This document shows positions 5,433 through 10,332 of a stretch of DNA of 10,332 nucleotides, one piece after another. Under the pieces are notes generated by a model. The model saw nothing but the letters and a program-made list of their open reading frames with translations. It was not told where the DNA came from and searched no databases. Made by a program: the position numbers and the translations under genes. The DNA lies in the NCBI GenBank assembly GCA_041547565.1, contig JBFEUI010000100.1:1-10332 (forward strand), given 5' to 3'. This DNA is from JBFEUI01 sp041547565. GTDB taxonomy: Bacteria; Pseudomonadota; Gammaproteobacteria; Thiohalomonadales; Thiohalomonadaceae. Numbering within the stretch: position 1 is the stretch's first letter; every line of letters begins with the position of its first letter.

Positions 5433-6189
5433 CACACTACTGCTGGCAAGCATGCTGAGTTTCGCGCCTCCGCCGTTCGCGGTGGAGGCAACACTGTTTA
5501 TCGGCGAGTTGGCTGTCGATGATCAAAGGCACGAAACGACGGGCAAGGAAACTGTGAAACTCGACCTGGTCCATATTGATGACAGGTTTTCGGACACTGC
5601 CATTTTCAATCGCATCGAGGACATTTCACACAACGGCAACATTGCCAGCTTCACGGCCGAGGGCTATCCATACGACGCCCTGTCCGTCAATGAGCCATGG
5701 CACCTGAGTGCCAGTTTCCTGATTGACAATGATGATCCGGTGTTCAAGGAACTGCTGCTGGAGATCAACAAGCAATACGGTGCCAGTCCCACCCCGAGTG
5801 ATATCGAGGATTTTGTCTATCACTATATTGCAGACAAGAATCTGCAGCACGGCTTCGACATGGCTGCGAAAGTTGCCGTATCCAGATCAGGCGATTGCAC
5901 CGAACATGCCGTGCTGCTTGCCGCGCTAATGCGCATGTTCGACTACCCGGCCAGAGTCGTCACGGGTGTTGTGCTAAGCACCAACGAAGCCCCGGCAGCC
6001 TACTACCACGCCTGGGTCGAATACTACAGCGGTAGCAGATGGGATTATCTGGACGGCACAAAGATCAACAGCGACAAAACACAGTACTATATACCCTTGT
6101 CGATCATCGAGGATGAAGGCTTTTCCTTTGCATTCTCGCTGGCCGTATCCTTTCAGAAGAGCGCCATCAACAAAATTGTGTTGCAGTAG
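5407..6189 (+). CDS. Periplasmic transglutaminase-like (papain-fold) protein
   Basis: A 260-residue protein starting at GTG 5407, with AAGG (5397-5400) 6 bases before it inside the end of the lipoprotein gene. Residues 1-28 form a signal peptide (basic start, hydrophobic LLLASMLSFA core, AVEA cleavage region). The catalytic part is a transglutaminase-like superfamily domain from about residue 130. C164 lies in SGDCTEHAVLLAALMRM, H201 in YYHAWVEYY and D216 in WDYLDGT, a complete Cys-His-Asp triad in the usual order and spacing. The preceding 'DDPVFKELLLEINKQYG' helix is typical of the proteobacterial group with 'GDCTEHA'. Such proteins may act as peptidases, amidases or cross-linking enzymes; the substrate is unknown. 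The domain before the triad is shorter than in larger family members, and the partner lipoprotein may supply the missing part. It converges with the GGDEF gene across a 50-base spacer in which I see no good terminator. Confidence 0.87.
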   Translation: MCIRKAVINTLLLASMLSFAPPPFAVEATLFIGELAVDDQRHETTGKETVKLDLVHIDDRFSDTAIFNRIEDISHNGNIASFTAEGYPYDALSVNEPWHLSASFLIDNDDPVFKELLLEINKQYGASPTPSDIEDFVYHYIADKNLQHGFDMAAKVAVSRSGDCTEHAVLLAALMRMFDYPARVVTGVVLSTNEAPAAYYHAWVEYYSGSRWDYLDGTKINSDKTQYYIPLSIIEDEGFSFAFSLAVSFQKSAINKIVLQ

Positions 6190-6239
6190 CGGCACTCTCT
6201 CGCTGCAACCGGCTGGCGGCTTTTATTCCTGAGACCGGA

Positions 6240-8042
6240 TCACCCGGCAATACAACGGTTGCGTCCTTCCTGTTTTGCACGGTACAGCGCCTTGTCGGCA
6301 CGCTGAAACACCTTCTCCGGCCCGTCACCCTCTCTGAACTGCGAAACCCCGCATGATGCGGTAATCGGGACCGGCTTGTTTTTAAAGTGGAACTCGCAGT
6401 TTTCTATGCTCGCGCGTATCTTTTCCACCACCTTCATCGCTGCGTCAAGCTCGGTCTCGGGCAACAGCATGACAAACTCCTCACCGCCAAAACGCGCGAC
6501 AAAGTCTGTTTCCCGCACCTGCTTCACCAACACCTTGGCAATGATACTCAGCACCTTGTCGCCGGCCTGGTGACCGTATGTGTCATTCACCTTCTTGAAA
6601 AAATCGATATCCCACACACACAGCGTCAGCGCAGAACCGTAGCGCTTCCAGCGCGCATATTCATGGGAAAGTCGCTCATTGTAGGCGAGACGGTTTGGCA
6701 CGCGGGTAAGCGTGTCGATCTGTGCCTGGTTACGCTCTCGTTCAACACGTTTGCGCAACTCGCGTGTTTCACCCTCCATCTTGATCAGCTTTTCGGTCAG
6801 TAGCCTGACCTTGCCCTCGGCCTGGGCAAGACGGCTCTCCTCGCTGTCGCGAAACTCCTCCATCTTGTTGCGAATCACATCGACCCGCTGCTGGATCATC
6901 GACTTTACCGACGAGAGTTCCTCGGCCTGCTCAACACTGTCCTCCAACCCTTGCATCTGCTCATTGACTGTTTCCCCTAGCTGGAGTCCATCACTGACCG
7001 AATCACGATGCAGTTCAAGGCCACCCTGCACCTCTTTGTCGAGCTCACCCAGACGTTCCGTCAACTGCAGCAGGAATACCTCCAGCTCACGCCTTTCGCC
7101 CTGGATCTTGCTGCGCATCGCAGCCACCAGATCGGCCACCTCCACCAGGTTCTTCTCAACCGACTCGGGTGTCGCTTTTTTCTCCAGCAACACCTTCAAT
7201 GTTTCACGCTGTCCGGAAAACTCTTCCGGCACATCAAGCCGTTCAAGCAAACGGATCAGGGCTTCATTAACCGGCATCACCGGTTCAGTCTTGGCACCGC
7301 TTGCCTGTTCCAGGAGGCTTTGTGAGATTTCGCCCGCTATTTTCTCAAGCACCGGTTCCGTGTCACCGGCACCGACTTTTTCGCGTAACGCATCAAGCTG
7401 CGCTTCAGGAAGTATCCGTTGCGCCAGCAGCGAGCGCAGGATGCGGCGTGCGCTCTCAATCCCGCTCCCGTCGGCGACTGTCTCTTCGGTGCTGGCGGCC
7501 GGTTGCTCGCGCTTGAACAGGCGCCCCAGCACACCCTTGCCGCGCACCTCTTCTTCCTCAACACCTGACTCGGCAGCCCAGTTGAGCGCTTCAGTCAGTA
7601 CCTGTGACAGTTGCTCCACAATCTGTGCCGAATCAAGCGCATCCTCTTCTTTCACCAGCGTGCGTATCAGATCATTTGCACGGTGGCGCATCCCCCTGGG
7701 AAACTTGATCGCATTGAGCAGTTCGATGGCAAACTCCGGCGGCGCAAGTTGCCGGTTTTTCTTCCGTTCCTCGTCAAGGCGCAGAATGCTGTCTGAAAGG
7801 CTGGCAATCAAACCGCCGAGTTCGGCACTTTCCCGCCCTGCACGTATCGCAGCGCGCAATTCATCCAGTTGACTGTTCAACTGCTTGTCACTGCTGTCAG
7901 CAGCCAGCGTCAGACGCGAGATACATTGACGCAGAAGCTGGTCAACCTTACCCCACTCGGTTTCTTTTTGTTCGATTTGCTCAAGTGCGTCGAGATAACG
8001 CCGCTTCCACTCTTCGACGCCATGTTCGTCGAACTCGGCCAT
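6240..8042 (-). CDS. Diguanylate cyclase with long coiled-coil N-terminus (DgcH-like)
   Basis: A 600-residue cytoplasmic protein without membrane segments. AGGGG (8050-8054 on the reverse strand) lies 7 bases before the ATG, fixing the start. Residues 1-435 are charged, mostly helical and rich in Glu, Leu and Arg, with long coiled coil at about 310-440 and no recognisable PAS, GAF or receiver domain. Residues about 440-600 are the GGDEF domain: 'DTLTRVPNRLAYNERL', 'WDIDFFKKVNDTYGHQAGD' with metal-binding D480, and the GGEEF signature at 519-523. RETD (510-513) five residues upstream is an intact inhibitory I-site. It should therefore convert two GTP into cyclic di-GMP with product inhibition. 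The gene order dsbA - EEP - GGDEF matches Pseudomonas, where I recall the cyclase is DgcH (PA5487); orthology is inferred from order and architecture. The coiled coil probably controls dimerisation or localisation. Confidence 0.93.
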   Translation of the reverse strand: MAEFDEHGVEEWKRRYLDALEQIEQKETEWGKVDQLLRQCISRLTLAADSSDKQLNSQLDELRAAIRAGRESAELGGLIASLSDSILRLDEERKKNRQLAPPEFAIELLNAIKFPRGMRHRANDLIRTLVKEEDALDSAQIVEQLSQVLTEALNWAAESGVEEEEVRGKGVLGRLFKREQPAASTEETVADGSGIESARRILRSLLAQRILPEAQLDALREKVGAGDTEPVLEKIAGEISQSLLEQASGAKTEPVMPVNEALIRLLERLDVPEEFSGQRETLKVLLEKKATPESVEKNLVEVADLVAAMRSKIQGERRELEVFLLQLTERLGELDKEVQGGLELHRDSVSDGLQLGETVNEQMQGLEDSVEQAEELSSVKSMIQQRVDVIRNKMEEFRDSEESRLAQAEGKVRLLTEKLIKMEGETRELRKRVERERNQAQIDTLTRVPNRLAYNERLSHEYARWKRYGSALTLCVWDIDFFKKVNDTYGHQAGDKVLSIIAKVLVKQVRETDFVARFGGEEFVMLLPETELDAAMKVVEKIRASIENCEFHFKNKPVPITASCGVSQFREGDGPEKVFQRADKALYRAKQEGRNRCIAG

Positions 8043-8099
8043 TGCAGCACCCCTGCCAGATTGATTGTTGTTAGTTCAGGAAAAGATACAATTATTCGT

Positions 8100-8897
8100 T
8101 TACAGCATCACCTGTTGCAGGTCCTCCGGTAGTGCGATGTCCATTGCAACAGGAAGGTGATCCGAGTAGGCATGATTGAACACGTGGCATTGCGTCACGG
8201 ACAGCTCCGAGGTTACCAGTATGTGGTCGATATTTTTTATCGGGCGCCAGCTGGGAAAGGTCTTCTGTTCCTGCTCCGGCTCACACAAGCGTGTACGTTT
8301 AAACAGCAGGTTCATTTCCGGGCTGTTCGGTTCACAGTTCATGTCACCCATCAGTACGACGTGTTCATGTTCATTGATCAGCTCACTGATGTAGGCAAGC
8401 TGTCGCAGGCGGGCACGTTTGCTCAGTGCCAGATGTAGCAGCATAACGACCAGGTCGTGCTGATTGTTGCCAAAGCGCGCCATCAAGCCACCACGCCCGG
8501 GTATCATGCCCGGTAAACGGTGTTCGGTCACTTCCAGCGGCCTTATTCGTGAGAGCAGCCCGTTGCCATGCTGGGCCACCTTTCCCAGGTCACGGTTGAT
8601 CTGGTGGTACCAGAAGGGAAACCCCGCCTCATCGGCGAGGTACTGCGTCATGTTTACATATCTGGTCCGGTGGCTGCCGGCATCCAGTTCCTGCAACGCC
8701 ACGATATCAAAGTCATGCAACAGTTCGGCAATGCGGCTCATGTTGCTGAAACGGCACCTGGCCGGCAGCACATGCTTCCAGACATTGGTCACATAGTGAA
8801 ACGGCCGACCGCTCCTGATCCCCACCTGCACATTGTAACTGAGCAGGCGGAGTGTGTTTCGCTGTGTTGTCCGGGTGGCTGCAGCCTCAACAGTCAT
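8100..8897 (-). CDS. Endonuclease/exonuclease/phosphatase (EEP) family hydrolase
   Basis: A 265-residue protein of the metal-dependent DNase I/synaptojanin-like superfamily. All main motifs are present: LSYNVQ with N22, LQELD with metal-binding E70, LHLALS with H155, GDMNCEP with D185 and N187, NIDHILV with D224-H225, and YSDHLPVAMDI with the catalytic D246-H247. Superfamily members cut phosphodiester or phosphomonoester bonds in nucleic acids, inositol phosphates or sphingomyelin; the substrate cannot be told here. No signal peptide is evident, so it is probably cytoplasmic. An in-frame stop lies 18 bases before the ATG (TAG on the reverse strand at 8918-8916), so the start cannot be far upstream. 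The ribosome site is weak (GACGGA). It lies 111 bases after dsbA and 57 bases before the cyclase, consistent with one transcript, though the 111-base gap could hold its own promoter. Confidence 0.88.
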   Translation of the reverse strand: MTVEAAATRTTQRNTLRLLSYNVQVGIRSGRPFHYVTNVWKHVLPARCRFSNMSRIAELLHDFDIVALQELDAGSHRTRYVNMTQYLADEAGFPFWYHQINRDLGKVAQHGNGLLSRIRPLEVTEHRLPGMIPGRGGLMARFGNNQHDLVVMLLHLALSKRARLRQLAYISELINEHEHVVLMGDMNCEPNSPEMNLLFKRTRLCEPEQEQKTFPSWRPIKNIDHILVTSELSVTQCHVFNHAYSDHLPVAMDIALPEDLQQVML

Positions 8898-9008
8898 GCT
8901 GTATCCGTCATCATTCTATGCAATTGCTCGCTGCCTTCTGCCAACGATCGTCTCACGTAAAGAGCAGTCTGCAACGCCAGGCCATCACCCCTTGTAAAAT
9001 CTTCCGGC

Positions 9009-9662
9009 CTACTGGCTAAGCTTAGCCGCTTTTGCCCCCTCATACTCCTTTTCAACCAGGTGATTGAGAATACGGATCAGGTTCTCGTAGGTCTTCGCCA
9101 TCGGTCCGTCCACACGGTATTTCCCGTTGACGATGATATTCGGTACGCCGCCGATGCGATAACGGCGTGTCATGTCGGCGGCACGCTTGACCTTGGCCTG
9201 CACCGCGAAGGAATTCATCGTCTTGATGAACTCCTCCTCGCTCACACCGTGGTCGGCAAAGAACTCGGCCACCTGGGTCTGGGTTTTCATGGGACGCTTG
9301 TGCTTATGGATGGCGTCGAACAGTGGCATGTGGATCTTGTCGAGCACGCCCAGCACCTCGGCGGTATAGAAGGCGGCTGCGTGCATTTTCCACACCTTGT
9401 TGGAGAAGATCGCCGGCATGCGCACGAATTCCACGTAATCGGGCTTGTTCTCCAGCCACTTCTCCAGATGGGGATCGAACTGGTAGCAATGGGGACAGCC
9501 GTACCAGAACAACTCGACCACCTGCACCTTTCCGGGACCGGCAGCAGGCTGCGCCGGATTGATACGGGCGTAGTCTTTACCTTCGGTATAGTCCGCCGCC
9601 TGGGCAGTACCGAACACAACAAACAGAATCAGTGCTACAAGTCGAAACATGCGCTTTTGCAT
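9009..9662 (-). CDS. dsbA: Periplasmic thiol:disulfide oxidoreductase DsbA
   Basis: A 217-residue protein from ATG 9662: a basic start (MQKRMFR), a hydrophobic core LVALILFVVFG and a TAQA cleavage site give a 22-residue signal peptide. The mature protein has 'KVQVVELFWYGCPHCYQFDP' with the C56-P-H-C59 active site and, after the helical insert, the cis-proline loop GGVPNIIVNGKY with P174, as in proteobacterial DsbA. It introduces disulfides into proteins entering the periplasm and is reoxidised by DsbB, which is not in this window. There are no other cysteines in the mature protein. GGGGAG lies only 3 bases before this ATG; in-frame ATGs at 9713, 9674 and 9650 are alternatives, and 9650 would also keep a full signal peptide. 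It heads the reverse-strand block and is divergent from the cyclic-nucleotide-binding gene. Confidence 0.94.
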   Translation of the reverse strand: MQKRMFRLVALILFVVFGTAQAADYTEGKDYARINPAQPAAGPGKVQVVELFWYGCPHCYQFDPHLEKWLENKPDYVEFVRMPAIFSNKVWKMHAAAFYTAEVLGVLDKIHMPLFDAIHKHKRPMKTQTQVAEFFADHGVSEEEFIKTMNSFAVQAKVKRAADMTRRYRIGGVPNIIVNGKYRVDGPMAKTYENLIRILNHLVEKEYEGAKAAKLSQ

Positions 9663-9713
9663 GAACTCCCCCATGTTAAATTTGCCATTACTCTCCGGCC
9701 ACAGTTCGGCCAC

Positions 9714-9726
9714 TCCTAGTCTAGGA
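9714..9726. promoter_or_regulatory. Inverted repeat in the dsbA leader/promoter region
   Basis: TCCTAGTCTAGGA is a perfect 6-base inverted repeat around one central base. It sits just downstream of a reverse-strand TATAGT (9730-9735), a plausible -10 for dsbA whose -35 is poor, so it would overlap the transcription start. A regulatory role is a guess. A second short symmetric element, GGGGTTCCCC (9742-9751), lies on the other side of that -10. Confidence 0.25.
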
Positions 9727-9761
9727 CCTACTATACCCGATGGGGTTCCCCTGCGGTACTT

Positions 9762-9790
9762 TTGCCAGCACGGTACGCGCAGTGTATCTT
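9762..9790 (+). promoter_or_regulatory. Sigma70-like promoter for the cyclic-nucleotide-binding gene
   Basis: TTGCCA (9762-9767) matches five of six -35 bases and TATCTT (9785-9790) four of six -10 bases, separated by exactly 17 bases. The predicted start near 9797 leaves a leader of about 30 bases before ATG 9827, containing GGAG (9811-9814). Confidence 0.5.
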
Positions 9791-9826
9791 CATAGCAGTG
9801 GAGCGTGTCGGGAGTAGTTCACAGCC

Positions 9827-10306
9827 ATGGAAAAAAACATCAATCTGACCGATTTTCTGCAACAGCAGCATCTATGCGAGGCCCTCACCTTGCGTGAGAT
9901 CCAGATACTGCTGGAGTTTACCGAGCAGGTCGAGTTTCGCAAGAACGGCATCATCGCCGATATCGGTGAGGTGGGCGAGGCGCTCTACTTTGTCATCGAG
10001 GGGGAAACCTCGCTGCTCTACAAGGGGCGGGAGACGGTGGAGATCGCCCGCGCCAGCAAGGGCGAGTTGATCGGCTCGATGTCGTTTTTCGACCGCGAAC
10101 CACGCTCGGTGCGCTTGGTGGCCAGCAGCGACGCCTCCCTGCTGCGCCTCTCCAGCACCATGTACCAGCGCCTGCGCGTCGAACACCCCTTTATCGCCGT
10201 CAACCTGCTCGAGGACGCCATTGTCAGCCTCAATACCCTGTTCCGCCGCGTCAGCCAGGATGTCGCCACCTTTGCCGAGTATGTGCACGAACAGAATAAG
10301 AAGTAA
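9827..10306 (+). CDS. Single-domain cyclic-nucleotide-binding (CRP-fold) protein without DNA-binding domain
   Basis: A 159-residue soluble protein. Residues about 15-115 form the cyclic-nucleotide-binding beta roll: 'LREIQILLEFTEQVEFRKNG' entry, 'GEVGEALYFVIEGETSLLYKG', then the pocket stretch 'SKGELIGSMSFFDREPRSVR'. Residues 110-159 are helical and hold no helix-turn-helix, so this is not a classical Crp/Fnr transcription factor. In the phosphate-binding cassette, R93 of PRS is kept, but the glutamate that contacts the ribose (E72 in E. coli CRP, in 'IGELGLF') is replaced by S84 (IGSMSFF). It may therefore bind a different ligand, such as cyclic di-GMP, or none. GGAG (9811-9814) is 12 bases before the ATG, which is rather far. 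It is divergent from dsbA and the diguanylate cyclase block, which makes a signalling link plausible but unproven. Confidence 0.86.
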   Translation: MEKNINLTDFLQQQHLCEALTLREIQILLEFTEQVEFRKNGIIADIGEVGEALYFVIEGETSLLYKGRETVEIARASKGELIGSMSFFDREPRSVRLVASSDASLLRLSSTMYQRLRVEHPFIAVNLLEDAIVSLNTLFRRVSQDVATFAEYVHEQNKK

Positions 10307-10332
10307 CCGGATTCCAGGGGCCAGAGGCAAAA

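Noticed and set aside
6190..6239. Terminator between the convergent transglutaminase-like and GGDEF genes
   Set aside because: Only short 4-base pairings are visible and no stem is followed by a T-tract, although termination is expected here.
6712..7872. 386-residue Ser/Arg-rich open frame on the + strand
   Set aside because: It is antisense to the coiled-coil part of the diguanylate cyclase; the low-complexity Ser/Arg composition is what antisense reading of Glu/Leu/Arg codons gives.
9060..9719. 219-residue open frame on the + strand
   Set aside because: It is antisense to dsbA, which has an unambiguous CPHC active site and signal peptide.

Overview
The window reads as chromosomal DNA from a free-living gammaproteobacterium, probably outside the enteric group. 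The evidence is the moderately high GC content, densely packed genes with short Shine-Dalgarno-led spacers, a ModC-type molybdate transporter, and a dsbA - EEP hydrolase - GGDEF block that I recall from Pseudomonas (the PA5489-PA5488-PA5487/dgcH order). No rRNA, tRNA, CRISPR array, insertion sequence or phage gene is visible. Taxonomy is an inference from gene content only.

Region 1 (1-3030, + strand) is a tight run of small genes. It starts with the C-terminal part of modC (the molybdate-binding Mop/TOBE region). Next come a cysteine-rich protein resembling the Fe-S/Zn N-terminal domain of CopZ copper chaperones, a pyrimidine-dimer DNA glycosylase (T4 endonuclease V family), a DUF924 protein and an MTH1187-type thiamine-binding protein. 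A 5'(3')-deoxyribonucleotidase gene follows that is broken by a frameshift plus loss of most of its cap region. A VOC-fold protein with its own ribosome binding site ends the run. Spacers of 3-31 bases up to the pseudogene suggest co-transcription.

Region 2 (3031-3953, + strand) is the most unusual part. A 60-residue protein is followed by a MerR-family regulator whose C-terminal domain is clearly homologous to that small protein (about 26 of 54 aligned residues identical). The small gene is preceded by a near-perfect 22-base palindrome lying where a MerR operator would lie. Together they look like a regulator and a free copy of its own sensor domain.

Region 3 (3954-6189, + strand) has a regulatory stretch with a CRP-like site and a TATACT -10 box. 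It is followed by two overlapping genes for exported proteins: a lipoprotein of unknown family and a periplasmic transglutaminase-like protein with an intact Cys-His-Asp triad. They probably act together in the envelope.

Region 4 (6240-9662, - strand) is transcribed in the order dsbA, EEP-family phosphodiesterase, GGDEF diguanylate cyclase. DsbA catalyses disulfide formation in the periplasm. The cyclase makes cyclic di-GMP and keeps both its GGEEF active site and its RxxD inhibitory site.

Region 5 (9714-10332) is a divergent promoter region and a single-domain cyclic-nucleotide-binding protein on the + strand. It has no DNA-binding domain and has lost the glutamate that classical cAMP pockets use.
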